A DNA stretch of 64,000 nucleotides from Paeniglutamicibacter sulfureus (lineage in GTDB: Bacteria > Actinomycetota > Actinomycetes > Actinomycetales > Micrococcaceae). Under the pieces are notes generated by a model. It saw nothing but the letters and a program-made list of their open reading frames with translations. It had not been told where the DNA came from and made no database searches. Of this stretch, positions 52,714 through 61,694 are shown piece after piece; the first letter of the stretch is position 1; every line of letters begins with the position of its first letter. Position numbers and translations under genes: made by a program. The DNA lies in contig NZ_BAAAWO010000001.1 in NCBI RefSeq assembly GCF_039535115.1, forward strand, positions 4,340,001 to 4,404,000, written 5' to 3'.

Positions 52714-54790
52714 ATTGATCGAATCCAAGGCCATCAGCACCGACCTGCGTCGCCTTGACGGCCTTGCCAAGGTGCGCGGCACCGCGCCCTACGCCTTTGA
52801 CCAAGAGGTGGAGAACCCTGCCTACCTCTACCCGGTGCAGGCGACCATCGCGCGGGGCAAGGTCAGCCGGATCGACACGGGTGATGCCGAGGCCCTTGAG
52901 GGCGTGATCGCCGTCATCACCCATCTCAACGCTCCGAAGCTGGCCCAGACCGACGATGCCGAATACACCGTGCTGCAGGGCCCCGAGGTGGGTTTCCGCG
53001 GCCAGTTCGTGGGCGCGGTGATTGCCGATAGCTTCGAAACCGCGCGTCACGCGGCCGGATTGGTGGCCGTGGAATACGAGGCGGACGAGCACGACGCCCT
53101 GCTGAGATCCGACCATCCGGGCCTCTATGCACCCGAAGAGGTCAACGGAGGGTTTGACACCGATACCGCCGAAGGCGACGTCGAGGCAGCGCTCGCCGAG
53201 GCCGCAGTGGTCATTGACCACGTCTACACGACCCCGGCCGAGCACAACAACCCCATGGAGCCGCACGCCACCGTGGCGGTGTGGGAGGGCGGTGCGCTGA
53301 CCCTGTACGACTCGACCCAGGGTGTGCATCCGGTGCGGAAGACCATTGCGCCGATCTTCGGATTGGAACCCGAAAACGTCCGTGTCATTGCACCCCATGT
53401 GGGCGGCGGCTTCGGATCCAAGGGACTGCCGCACGCACACGTGATTCTGGCAGCCCTGGCCGCCCAATGCAGCAATGGCCGGCCGGTGAAGTTCGCCCTG
53501 ACCCGCCAGCAGATGTTTTCTCTCGCGGGCTACCGGACCCCCACCATCCAGCATGTGCGCCTGGGCGCCACCGAGGACGGCCGTCTCACCGCGATCTGCC
53601 AGGACGTGGTGGAGCCGACGTCCCGGATCAAGGAGTTCGCCGAGCAAACGGGCGTGCCGGCACGGATGATGTACGCGTCGCCGAACCGCAAGACCACCCA
53701 CCGCCTGGCCAAGTTGGATATCCCCGTCCCGTCGTGGATGCGCGGGCCAGGGGAATGTCCTGGCATGTTCGGTCCGGAAGTTGCCATGGATGAATTGGCC
53801 GAGGCCTGCGGGCTGGACCCCATCGAGCTGCGGGTCCGCAACGAACCGCAGATCGATCCGGATTCCGGGAAGCCGTTCTCCAGCCGCCATTTGCTGGAGT
53901 GCCTGGCCAAGGGGGCCGAGCGCTTCGGTTGGGACCGGCGCAATGCCCGGCCGGGCAGCCGGGAAGAAGACGGTTGGCTCGTGGGGTTGGGCGTGGCCAG
54001 TTCGACCTACCCGTTCTCCCGCGTTCCCGAGAACACCGCGCGGATTCGCTTCAATGTCGACGGCAACTATGCGGTGCAAATCGGTGCGGCGGATCTGGGC
54101 ACCGGTACCTGGACCACGTTGACCCAGATCGCGGCTGACGCGCTGGATTGCCCGATAGAGCGAATACGGCTTGAAATCGGCGACACCTCCCTGCCCGTTG
54201 CCTCGGTGGCCGGCGGGTCCTCGGGCACCGCGAGCTGGGGAGGTGCGATCATCGCCGCAGCCGCGGCCTTCCGCAACCAGCATGGCGACAAGCCGGAGGC
54301 CGGGGCGCAGGCGCAGGCCCAGGGGATGAAGGACCCGGACACCGAGCGCTACGCGATGCATTCCTTTGGCGCGCAATTCGCCGAAGCCCGCGTGCACGCG
54401 GACACCGGGGAGGTGCGGGTCTCGAGGATGCTCGGGGTGTTCTCCGCCGGACGGATCATCAACCCCCGCACGGCGCGCTCCCAGTTCATCGGCGGCATGA
54501 CCATGGGAATCGGCATGGCGCTGCACGAGGACGGCGTCATGGATGCCCGGTTCGGGAAAGTGATGAACCACGACCTGGCCGAATACCACATACCCGCCAA
54601 CGCGGACATTGAGGACGTGGATGCCATCTGGCTCGAGGAAACCGACCACCGCGCCGGTCCCCTCGGGGCGCGGGGGATTGGTGAAATAGGCATCGTGGGT
54701 GCGGCGGCGGCCATAGCCAACGCCACCTACAATGCCACCGGAATCCGGGTTCGCGAGTTGCCGCTGACCCCGGACAAGTTCCTTTCCTGA
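52706..54790 (+). CDS. Aldehyde oxidoreductase molybdenum subunit (PaoC-type)
   Basis: The 694-residue large subunit holds the molybdenum cofactor of the xanthine oxidase family. Visible features are HVGGGFGSK, the cofactor-near [40 protein letters not shown], and the catalytic glutamate in [17 protein letters not shown] near the C-terminus. The start overlaps the FAD-subunit gene by eight bases. No MoCo sulphurase or insertion chaperone (XdhC/PaoD-like) gene follows in this window. Confidence 0.94.
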   Translation: MSELIESKAISTDLRRLDGLAKVRGTAPYAFDQEVENPAYLYPVQATIARGKVSRIDTGDAEALEGVIAVITHLNAPKLAQTDDAEYTVLQGPEVGFRGQFVGAVIADSFETARHAAGLVAVEYEADEHDALLRSDHPGLYAPEEVNGGFDTDTAEGDVEAALAEAAVVIDHVYTTPAEHNNPMEPHATVAVWEGGALTLYDSTQGVHPVRKTIAPIFGLEPENVRVIAPHVGGGFGSKGLPHAHVILAALAAQCSNGRPVKFALTRQQMFSLAGYRTPTIQHVRLGATEDGRLTAICQDVVEPTSRIKEFAEQTGVPARMMYASPNRKTTHRLAKLDIPVPSWMRGPGECPGMFGPEVAMDELAEACGLDPIELRVRNEPQIDPDSGKPFSSRHLLECLAKGAERFGWDRRNARPGSREEDGWLVGLGVASSTYPFSRVPENTARIRFNVDGNYAVQIGAADLGTGTWTTLTQIAADALDCPIERIRLEIGDTSLPVASVAGGSSGTASWGGAIIAAAAAFRNQHGDKPEAGAQAQAQGMKDPDTERYAMHSFGAQFAEARVHADTGEVRVSRMLGVFSAGRIINPRTARSQFIGGMTMGIGMALHEDGVMDARFGKVMNHDLAEYHIPANADIEDVDAIWLEETDHRAGPLGARGIGEIGIVGAAAAIANATYNATGIRVRELPLTPDKFLS

Positions 54791-54892
54791 CCGGTGGGCC
54801 CGGTGGCGAACGGGCTGAATGCCTGGCATCTTCTGGAACCGGGTGCGGCAGCACGAGGTGAGCCGGGGGTCTCGTCCGCATCGGGGGCGGTG

Positions 54893-55822
54893 TCAGGTGT
54901 TTAGTTCCAGCATCAGCGCGGGGAGTTCATCGGCAAGTTCACGCGCCAGGAATCCAAGAGGCCCGAGTTTGCTGGCCAAGCGGTCGGCTGCGGCCGCGTG
55001 AAGGTGGCTTCCCCAGCAGGCGGCTTGGGGGCCGCTGGTTCCGCGTGCCCGGACCCCGGCGATGGCACCTGCCAAAACGTCTCCGCTTCCTGATGTCCCC
55101 AGCCCCCCGTATCCCGTCGTGATCCTCCACAGTTCGGCGTTCCCGGACCCGTCTCCGGGGGACCCTGCGATCACGCCTTGACAGCTCACCACCGCGTCGA
55201 AACGGCGGGCTATGGACATCACATCGGATTCCAGGTCCTTCAGTCCCCGGCCCAACAGGATTTCCGCCTCATGCATATTGGGGGTCAGGATGAGCCGGCC
55301 CCGCAACGGCTCCAGTCTCTCTTCGAGTTTGGGCAGCCCGGCCAACGCGTAGGCGTCGACGACGATGGCGGGCCGACTCGCGACTTCCGACATATCGGCC
55401 GAATGCTCACGCTCGAGCAGCCTGCGCAACAACTCCTCGGCCAGGTCCAGATCGTCCAAACCGGGACCGACCAGGATGGTGTCGGCCCGATCCAGGGCCG
55501 AGGAAATCCGGTCCAGCCCTTCTCCAGTAACGGACCCGTTGGCGTTTTCCGGCAAGCCCATGGCCCCGCATTCCGGCAGCGCCACTCCCACCTGCACTGC
55601 CACGGACTCGGCGACTGCCAGCGTGAGCTTTCCGGCACCTGCACGAAGTGCCGCGGTTCCGGCAAGCACCGCGGCCCCGGGCGTCGTACGTCCGCCGCCG
55701 ATGACCAGGACCGTGCCGCGGGAGTACTTGTCTTCCCCGGGTGCCGGCAGCGGCCAGTCGCGCAGCAGCGACGGTGTCACGGGCGTGGGATCCCCGCCTT
55801 TGCGATCAATGCGGGTGGACAT
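54893..55822 (-). CDS. nnrD: ADP-dependent NAD(P)H-hydrate dehydratase
   Basis: NnrD repairs hydrated NADH/NADPH. The 309-residue protein has the ribokinase-like fold with VLVIGGGRTTPGAAVLAG, a phosphate-binding run, LTPNMHEAEILLG, and the catalytic GYGGLGTSGSGDVLAGAIAG. ATG 55822 has AGGAG upstream. It overlaps the upstream phosphatase gene, suggesting one minus-strand transcript. The epimerase partner NnrE is not seen here. Confidence 0.93.
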   Translation of the reverse strand: MSTRIDRKGGDPTPVTPSLLRDWPLPAPGEDKYSRGTVLVIGGGRTTPGAAVLAGTAALRAGAGKLTLAVAESVAVQVGVALPECGAMGLPENANGSVTGEGLDRISSALDRADTILVGPGLDDLDLAEELLRRLLEREHSADMSEVASRPAIVVDAYALAGLPKLEERLEPLRGRLILTPNMHEAEILLGRGLKDLESDVMSIARRFDAVVSCQGVIAGSPGDGSGNAELWRITTGYGGLGTSGSGDVLAGAIAGVRARGTSGPQAACWGSHLHAAAADRLASKLGPLGFLARELADELPALMLELNT

Positions 55823-56591
55823 TGGTGTCTCCTGCGTGCTCGGTAACCGTCACGCCCTGCTCGATGAGATGGTCGGTAACGTTGAAGCTCTCCAATGTCC
55901 ACGGCCCGGAGCCCGAGGGACGCACGTAACGTGTGATCGAGGCATTGAGGATGGACGTACTTGCGGCAAGGTCCAGAAGCTCTTCCTCCGACATGCCCTC
56001 CAGGATGTATCGGAATAGCATGATCACCGCGTCATGGCATACCAGCATCACCCTTCGTCCGCTTCCGAGCCTGTTCAGCTCCTCCAGGACGGATCTCAGC
56101 CGGAGCGCCACATCGGCCCACGACTCCCCGCCTGGAGGCCGGTAGTACAGCTTGCCCAACCAGAGCCGCCGCTCGGCTTCCTCCGGGAAACGCCTGTCCA
56201 CACCCAGCCTCGTCAGCCGGTCCAGGATGCCCAGCTCGCGGTCCCGCAGCCGTTCATCGGTGCGCACCGTCAGCGGCCAATTGGCTGTCTGCACAGCGAT
56301 TTCCGCTGTTTGCTTGGCTCGTGTGTAGGGCGAGGACACCACCGTATCGGGCCGGACATCGTCATCGACCCGGGCCAGTGCGGCTCCCAACGCCGTGGCC
56401 TGTTCCTGCCCGGTGCCGGACAAATACACGTCGGCATCCCGCGCGGGGACCTCGATGACCTCCGCGCCGGCCAGGCGCGCGGCGGTGGCAGCAACGTTGC
56501 CTTCGCTCTCTCCGTGCCGGATCAAGAGCAACTCCACCGCTCCCGCTTCCTGCACAGCGTCCGTCAGCCCACCTTCATTCAAGGAAACCAC
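55806..56591 (-). CDS. Histidine phosphatase family protein
   Basis: The 261-residue phosphatase has LLLIRHGESEGN with the catalytic histidine, DTVVSSPYTRAKQTAEI, and the conserved RERELG-like stretch RLRDRELGILDRL. The second histidine lies in VMLVCHDAVIML. The frame extends far upstream without support. I chose GTG 56591, just after a GAGGGG sequence; TTG 56582 is also possible. The stop overlaps nnrD. The substrate is unknown. Confidence 0.85.
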   Translation of the reverse strand: MVSLNEGGLTDAVQEAGAVELLLIRHGESEGNVAATAARLAGAEVIEVPARDADVYLSGTGQEQATALGAALARVDDDVRPDTVVSSPYTRAKQTAEIAVQTANWPLTVRTDERLRDRELGILDRLTRLGVDRRFPEEAERRLWLGKLYYRPPGGESWADVALRLRSVLEELNRLGSGRRVMLVCHDAVIMLFRYILEGMSEEELLDLAASTSILNASITRYVRPSGSGPWTLESFNVTDHLIEQGVTVTEHAGDTNVHPH

Positions 56592-56916
56592 CCCCTCATT
56601 CTGCGGTCTTTGCGATTGCTGGAAGACTACCAACTCAGCACCTACGGGAGAAGCAAAACGTACGCGACCTGGCACCAGGATGGAGGTCTTTGTCCCGTAA
56701 ATCCACGGCGGCTCGCTGCGCGCCGCGGCGGGCATTGCGCAGCGCGTCGGCGCGGACCGATGTGGATCCTCGGGCTTGGCCTTCGACGGGATACATGTTG
56801 GGATCGAACCCACACCCCTCGACGTTGTGCCGCTTTCTCGTGCAGGTATCGGGCGTGCTTCGCCTGCGCAGACAGAAACGGCACACACCGAGGGGGAGGG
56901 AAATGCGATCCGCTGT

Positions 56917-57330
56917 TTAGGAGGCGAGGGCTGCAGCTTGCGCAGCTGATGATTTTCGCCAAGGGCTCCCGGTGAAGCGGATGTACTTCAATACCGCCCG
57001 ATCGGGCTCGTCCTGCTCGCCATTGATCGCACCGTCGACCCGTTCGTGCCACTCCTCCGGCACCAACGCGGGATTGACCGGGTTCTGGCACATGAACACC
57101 CGAAAGGCGGGACAGAACGGAACCACCTCGATTCGGCTGCGCCTGGCATCCTCCAAGATGAAACCCATCGCCCTATTCGCCCGAGCAGCGCTCTTGAACT
57201 TGCGCCGCATTTCGGTGTAGAGCACCCACATCTGCTTCTCGTGCATTTCGTACTGCACAAATCCAATACGACTTCCGGCCTCAAAAAATTCGTACCTCTG
57301 AGCCTCGGTATTGTTCTGGATCACAAACAC
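56917..57330 (-). CDS. GNAT-fold YjdJ-like protein with degenerate cofactor loop
   Basis: The 137-residue product follows the small YjdJ-type GNAT pattern: FVIQNNTEAQRYEFFEAGSRIGFVQYEM, then LYTEM, and RIEVVPFCPAFRVFMCQNP. The segment that normally reads G-x-G for acetyl-CoA is replaced by basic RRKFKSAARANRAMG, so the protein may not be an active acetyltransferase. An extra C-terminal tail of about 40 residues is present. GTG 57330 lies eight bases after GGAGGT and is preferred to a longer frame. Confidence 0.65.
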   Translation of the reverse strand: MFVIQNNTEAQRYEFFEAGSRIGFVQYEMHEKQMWVLYTEMRRKFKSAARANRAMGFILEDARRSRIEVVPFCPAFRVFMCQNPVNPALVPEEWHERVDGAINGEQDEPDRAVLKYIRFTGSPWRKSSAAQAAALAS

Positions 57331-57731
57331 ACCACTACACCTCCATTGCCATCCCAGGCCCCAAGACGAACGTTTCATCGCCTTGGTCCAGGTAAGGCGT
57401 TGTAAATGAACAGGACAGTCATCTGCAAGTGTGGCGCCGGAGCGCTTATCCATATTTTTACCGTGACCAGACCTTACGGGTTTTGAATTTTCGCTGTCCG
57501 CCGAAAACCCGACACGCACAGACCAGTACCTTTGCAACCCTCAGTTGATGCCCTATTGGTGAACTACCCCTGACAAGCCAATCCGCGAGTTGGTCGTCTC
57601 TGTCCCTTCGTCCGGGGGAGGGGTAGGGCGCCTGTGGGGCCGCCAGACATCGGGCAATGGCGACACTCATGGGACGGTTCTGGACGTTCAGGCGCACGAG
57701 ACCTTGGGCAGCACTGGAAACAGCTGGAAAC
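57331..57731. other. Intergenic region between GNAT-like and hydrolase genes
   Basis: No gene is supported. An inverted repeat, CGGGTTTT (57477-57484) / AAAACCCG (57504-57511), encloses 19 bases and could be a weak terminator or operator. Confidence 0.35.
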
Positions 57732-58730
57732 TCAAATTGCGGCACCCGATTTCCGCCGTGCATCGCCGGGTCGGGAGCTACCGTGCGAAGCCGGCGCGCG
57801 ACACAGCGCTGCAACCTCGGCTGCGGAACGGTACATCATGACGTGGCTCTCGTCGTCGATCTGCGCCATCGAGCCCTGCGGCGCTAGGTGCGCGAGGGCG
57901 GAGGTCCATGCTGCCGGGACGATTGGATCCTTTATCCCGCGGACAACCACCACGGGCACCTGCACATTGGCCATTCCGTTTTCGATGTGATTCGAAAGCA
58001 TCGCTGGAACTGTCCTGAAGTACCAGGGCGGGCGGCAACGGAAAATGTAGTCGCTCAGTACGACGGCGTTGATCCGCCATGGCTCGCGGAGGGTGTCCTG
58101 CCCCAGCCGGAGGGCCTGGAGCCAGAATCCGCGCTCGGGTGGGTAATTGGTGGGCCCCAGCAGCACGAGGCGGGGAGCCGCAGTCGCGCGCATGTTCACC
58201 ATCTCCACTGCTATCTGGCACCCCATGGAGTGCCCGACCAGGATGGGCCGATCTGCCCCCAATTCGTCAAGGGCGTCCCACACGGCGCGTGCGTAATCCG
58301 GCACGCTCAAGGTTCGACGTGGTTTCGGCGTGCTTCCGTGGCCAGGCAATTCGATGTTGTGGACCGTGGCGGTGCGTGCCAATTCCTTGGCGAGCGGGCG
58401 AAAATAGCGCGACGAGACGCCGATGCCGTGAATCAGGACATAAGTGTCCGGGCCGGTTCCCTCGCTATGCACGTGCACCTGGGTGCCGGGCCGTCCCGCC
58501 ACATGGAACCTCGGACCACGGCCGCGGCCAGTCCCTCGGGGCACCGCCGAGTCCGTCCGTCGGTGCAACAAGATTCCGCCGACGACCAAGCCAAGACCCA
58601 CACCCAAGAGGACACCGGGAACGATGTCGGGCCCAATGAATGTCTTGATGAATGTCTTGGACGCAGTTTCCCGGTTGCCGCCGTTCGTTGCAGCAATTGT
58701 GGACATGCCAGCCCCTCGTTTCTTGCCCAT
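57732..58730 (-). CDS. Alpha/beta hydrolase, membrane-anchored
   Basis: The 332-residue protein has a hydrophobic N-terminal helix (VPGVLLGVGLGLVVGGILL) and an alpha/beta hydrolase core. The oxyanion-region motif is YVLIHGIGVSSRYF, the nucleophile elbow is VGHSMGCQIA, an acid candidate lies in KDPIVPAAW, and the histidine is in DDESHVMM. ATG 58730 (AGAGGA upstream) and ATG 58706 (AGGGG upstream) are both plausible starts. The substrate is unknown. Confidence 0.86.
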   Translation of the reverse strand: MGKKRGAGMSTIAATNGGNRETASKTFIKTFIGPDIVPGVLLGVGLGLVVGGILLHRRTDSAVPRGTGRGRGPRFHVAGRPGTQVHVHSEGTGPDTYVLIHGIGVSSRYFRPLAKELARTATVHNIELPGHGSTPKPRRTLSVPDYARAVWDALDELGADRPILVGHSMGCQIAVEMVNMRATAAPRLVLLGPTNYPPERGFWLQALRLGQDTLREPWRINAVVLSDYIFRCRPPWYFRTVPAMLSNHIENGMANVQVPVVVVRGIKDPIVPAAWTSALAHLAPQGSMAQIDDESHVMMYRSAAEVAALCRAPASHGSSRPGDARRKSGAAI

Positions 58731-58899
58731 GACCGGTCCTCTTCGGGAAAACAGTAGCCGTGCCTGCTCCTGTAGTCCATGCTCTGTGCTGGGGTTGGGC
58801 CGCGATGTTGGGGGGAGGGGTCAGCCCGTGTCACATGGCATCGATGCCTGGTTAACGGCCGTTGGCCTTTTGGATGAGTGGTGGTGGGTGAGGCTGGCC

Positions 58900-59220
58900 C
58901 TAGGGTTGTGCTGCAGGTTCCGCGTCGTCGGCACCGTCGCTGTACCGTGAGAGTTCCTGACGCAAGGCCGTGTTTTCCGCCTCGAGGGCCAGGGCCACAC
59001 GGATGCCGGAAAGGTTGAGGCCGAGGGCAAGGAGTTCGGCAATCCTTCGCAGGATCACTATGTCGTTGTCGCTATAGCGGCGGGTTCCTCCTTCGGTGCG
59101 TCCCGGCTCCAACAGTCCCGCCCGTTCGTACAGTCGCAGGTTTTGCTGCCCCATCCCCACCAGCTCGGCCGCGACCGAGATGGCATAGACCCCGCGCGCC
59201 CCTGGATCCCCGATGACCAT
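58900..59220 (-). CDS. MerR family regulator, HspR-like
   Basis: The 106-residue product has a MerR N-terminal helix-turn-helix (YAISVAAELVGMGQQNLRLYERAGLLEPGRTEGGTRRYS) and a short coiled-coil tail. HspR proteins of this length repress heat-shock operons in Actinobacteria. Here it is divergent from an Hsp20 gene, which fits local heat-shock control. ATG 59220 has AAAGGG upstream; the longer frame is rejected. Confidence 0.86.
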   Translation of the reverse strand: MVIGDPGARGVYAISVAAELVGMGQQNLRLYERAGLLEPGRTEGGTRRYSDNDIVILRRIAELLALGLNLSGIRVALALEAENTALRQELSRYSDGADDAEPAAQP

Positions 59221-59295
59221 GGTCGATCCCCTTTCCAGACTCAATTCCAAAAAAACCTCTTGCACCAGACTGTCACGCATGCTATAAAAAATCTA

Positions 59296-59331
59296 TCTCC
59301 ACCGATATAGGTTTTGGTGGGGATCCACCAC
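59296..59331. promoter_or_regulatory. Inverted repeats between MerR and Hsp20 genes
   Basis: CTATCTCCACCGATATAG contains TATC / GATA half-sites, and GGTGGGGATCCACC has GGTGG / CCACC arms. They lie in the shared promoter region and are candidate binding sites of the adjacent MerR-type regulator. Neither matches the classic HAIR consensus exactly. Confidence 0.4.
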
Positions 59332-59371
59332 CCAAAACGGCATCAAATGACACCACAAAGGAGAGAAAGCC

Positions 59372-59794
59372 ATGTTGATGCGAACAGATCCTTTCCGTGA
59401 AATCGACCGGCTCGCCCAGCAGGTTTTGGGGACCTCAGCCCGACCGACCACCATGACCATGGACGCTTGGCGTGACGGCGATACCTTCGAGGTTCAGTTT
59501 GACTTGCCCGGGGTCAGCCCGGACTCGATCAACCTGGACGTGGAACGCAATGTGGTGACCATCAGGGCCGAACGCCCGGATGTGGACGAGAACGTGGAGA
59601 TGCTTGCCGCCGAGCGGCCTCGGGGCGTGTTCAGCCGCCAGCTGGTCCTGGGAGAAAACCTGGATACGGAGAACATCCAAGCCAGTTACGACTCCGGCGT
59701 GCTGAGCTTGCGCATCCCGGTGGCCGAGCAGGCCAAGCCGCGCAAGATTGCCATCACCAGCAAGGACGGGGAGCGCCAGGCCATTAGAAGCTAG
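59372..59794 (+). CDS. Hsp20/alpha-crystallin family small heat-shock protein
   Basis: Holdase chaperone of 140 residues that binds unfolding proteins. The alpha-crystallin domain covers about residues 35-130, with [33 protein letters not shown] and the late [16 protein letters not shown] 59372 has AGGAGAG upstream. It is divergent from the MerR-like regulator. Two hairpins occur downstream. Confidence 0.93.
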   Translation: MLMRTDPFREIDRLAQQVLGTSARPTTMTMDAWRDGDTFEVQFDLPGVSPDSINLDVERNVVTIRAERPDVDENVEMLAAERPRGVFSRQLVLGENLDTENIQASYDSGVLSLRIPVAEQAKPRKIAITSKDGERQAIRS

Positions 59795-60131
59795 GCCGCG
59801 ATACCCAAGGTTCCACGTTCCGCAGTTGGAAGGCACGCCGACGGCCTGCCGTGCCTGGGCATAGGCGGTTGCCATAGGACACGTCACGGCGCAGCAAGGG
59901 CCACGGTTGTCCGTTGGAATTGCCTTCCGCTCCTTGGTCCCCGGTCCACGGCCGGGGACCAACTCACATTCAAACACAGCCCAAAGGGGAGGACATCTTC
60001 GAGGGGAACCGAAGCGTTCCCGTCGAACACGATGTCTCTTCCGTTCCGCGGGCCGCCTGGCTCGCGCGGGCGCAAGGCCAGTCGAGGGTCATCGGTCCCG
60101 TTGTCGGACCACCGCCAGGAGGTGTTTTTAG
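59795..60131. other. Gap downstream of hsp20 with hairpins
   Basis: No gene. A hairpin at 59934-59962 (TTGGTCCCCGG / CCGGGGACCAA) is likely the hsp20 terminator. A weaker one lies at 59831-59854 (GGCACG / CGTGCC). Confidence 0.5.
59934..59962 (+). terminator. Hairpin after hsp20
   Basis: An 11-bp perfect inverted repeat, TTGGTCCCCGG with CCGGGGACCAA, loop of seven bases, about 140 bases past the Hsp20 stop. Confidence 0.6.
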
Positions 60132-60503
60132 ATGAGCGCATGGCGTCGCTACGATTCGCCGTTACTGCCTGCCTTCCATGAACGGTTCGAGAAACGTTGG
60201 GGCGAGGGCACCGCCCCTTTTTTGGACCCGGAAGTCCATGAACAGCCCATGCCGCGGGCCCAGTGGATCAACATTGACACGGGTGCCGCGCTGGCGGTCG
60301 TCCCCGTATGGACAGACGACGAGCATCGCAGGTCGTTCGCCATGTTTTACCTGCCACCGGCCGGCGACATTTGGCTGCTGCGCCCGGGTATCCCTGATTA
60401 CATCGAATCGGAGAACCTGCGAAGCATTAGCTTGCGCAACGACGCCTTCAAGAAGGCAGTCGACCACGCCAAGGCCTTCATCGAGGGATCCGGAAACCTC
60501 TGA
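60132..60503 (+). CDS. Conserved hypothetical protein
   Basis: The 123-residue product is soluble, with Trp/Arg-rich MSAWRRYDSPLLPAFHERFEKRWGEG at the start. A beta-rich middle has a hydrophobic run (AALAVVPVWTDDEHRRSFAMFYL), and the end is helical. I do not recognise the family. ATG 60132 has AGGAGGT upstream. It faces the next gene across a strong hairpin. Confidence 0.65.
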   Translation: MSAWRRYDSPLLPAFHERFEKRWGEGTAPFLDPEVHEQPMPRAQWINIDTGAALAVVPVWTDDEHRRSFAMFYLPPAGDIWLLRPGIPDYIESENLRSISLRNDAFKKAVDHAKAFIEGSGNL

Positions 60504-60531
60504 ACGTCCATCCGGTGACCACCCGGCACCG

Positions 60532-60565
60532 CGCCGAGACCCGGTGTGCCATCCGGGTCTCGGCG
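60532..60565. terminator. 13-bp perfect hairpin between convergent genes
   Basis: CGCCGAGACCCGG (60532-60544) is the exact reverse complement of 60553-60565, loop of eight bases, between 60132..60503 and the minus-strand hypothetical gene. Confidence 0.7.
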
Positions 60566-60588
60566 TTCGGGGAGAGCAGTGCGCCTGA

Positions 60589-60957
60589 TCACGGGGCAGC
60601 GCTGCGGCTGGCCATGAGACCAATGTAGACGCCGCGGCGGACCGGACGGATGCGCCCCAAGGGTGTCGGATTCCGATGAACCGAGGCAGGATCCGGGGCA
60701 GGGCGTGCTTCGGGCACCTGGGCGGTGTCGTCCATCGCCCCCGAGGCCAAGGCCTCCATGGCCTCGACCAATGTCCTGTGCACCCCGGCGAAGCTTCCTG
60801 TCCGGGTCGTGGCCTCGAAGCGGTGGTCGTCGCAGAGGCGGACTGCACCCAGCTCCCTTCCGCTGCGGACAACGCGGACGGAATACTGGAAACGCCCGGT
60901 TGGGATTGCCTCGAGTCCGTCGATGCGCAGTGGCTCGAGTTCTTCGTGTCTGCTCAT
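60589..60957 (-). CDS. Small hypothetical protein
   Basis: The 122-residue protein has a compact N-terminal part (IPTGRFQYSVRVVRSGRELGAVRLCDDHRFEATTRTG) that reads as a small beta-sheet domain, then a helix and a basic Pro/Arg-rich C-terminus. No family is recognised. ATG 60957 has GGAGGTG upstream. It lies 14 bases from the preceding DUF4383 gene, so both are probably one transcript. Confidence 0.6.
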   Translation of the reverse strand: MSRHEELEPLRIDGLEAIPTGRFQYSVRVVRSGRELGAVRLCDDHRFEATTRTGSFAGVHRTLVEAMEALASGAMDDTAQVPEARPAPDPASVHRNPTPLGRIRPVRRGVYIGLMASRSAAP

Positions 60958-60971
60958 TGCGGCACCTCCAT

Positions 60972-61457
60972 TCACAGGTTCTTGTGGGGATCTCCGTGTC
61001 CGGGCCTGCGGGTGCCCGCATCCGCGGTGCGGGTCAGCAACAGGGCGAGGGCAACCATGCCCAGACCCAAGACCAGGTGCAGCCAGTTGTCTGCATCGTT
61101 CACCGGCACGAAATTGGCCTCCGTGTCGTGGTCGATGAGCAGCCCGTAGATCCACAACACGAGATAAACCACCCCGCCCCACAGCAAGTAGTTCTTGGCC
61201 GTGCCGGGGGTTCGGGCCATTGCAATGCCTCCGATGCCGAAGAGCAGGTGAACGACGTTGTGCAGGATGGAAACCTGGAACACGCCCATCAGCATTGCGT
61301 CGGAGTCGTGGCCGGCGAAGGAAAGTTGGTCGTAGTTGGAGGTGATCCCAGGAACAAATCCCAGGATCCCGACGAGTAGAAAGACTGCGCCGACGGCCAA
61401 TGCCGCCTTCTGGACATTGGTGCGCTCTGTGCCTGTACGTGCAGTGTGGCTGGTCAT
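60972..61457 (-). CDS. DUF4383 domain membrane protein
   Basis: The 161-residue membrane protein has about four helices and the DUF4383 signature: FLLVGILGFVPGITSNYDQLSFAGHDS, GVFQVSILHNVVHLLFGIGG, and NFVPVNDADNWLHLVLGLGMV. ATG 61457 has AAAGGG upstream. Function unknown. It is followed by the small hypothetical gene. Confidence 0.85.
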   Translation of the reverse strand: MTSHTARTGTERTNVQKAALAVGAVFLLVGILGFVPGITSNYDQLSFAGHDSDAMLMGVFQVSILHNVVHLLFGIGGIAMARTPGTAKNYLLWGGVVYLVLWIYGLLIDHDTEANFVPVNDADNWLHLVLGLGMVALALLLTRTADAGTRRPGHGDPHKNL

Positions 61458-61694
61458 GGTGTGGCCCTTTCCGAGGATCGTGGCTGCAGCGACCTGCTGC
61501 GTTCTCACATGTTGCATCATCGGACCCGATGAGGGAACTCTTTTGCAATGCGGTTCCGCGAATTGGGTTCACCGACCTGACACCGGCACCCGGGCGTGAG
61601 CGAACCGACGGCCATGTGAAAGTTCGATGCCGTGGGCGTTGCCCGGTGACGTCGTCCCCCACCGACAGCACCACCTCGACGGTATCCTTGGAAG

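Noticed and set aside
56776..56842. tRNA-like element on the minus strand (GTTCGATCC T-loop, acceptor-like GATACCT / ATGTATC)
   Set aside because: The putative acceptor and T-arm pair well, but only about 61 bases separate the ends, there is no proper D-arm or anticodon arm, and no CCA end. Probably chance or a remnant.
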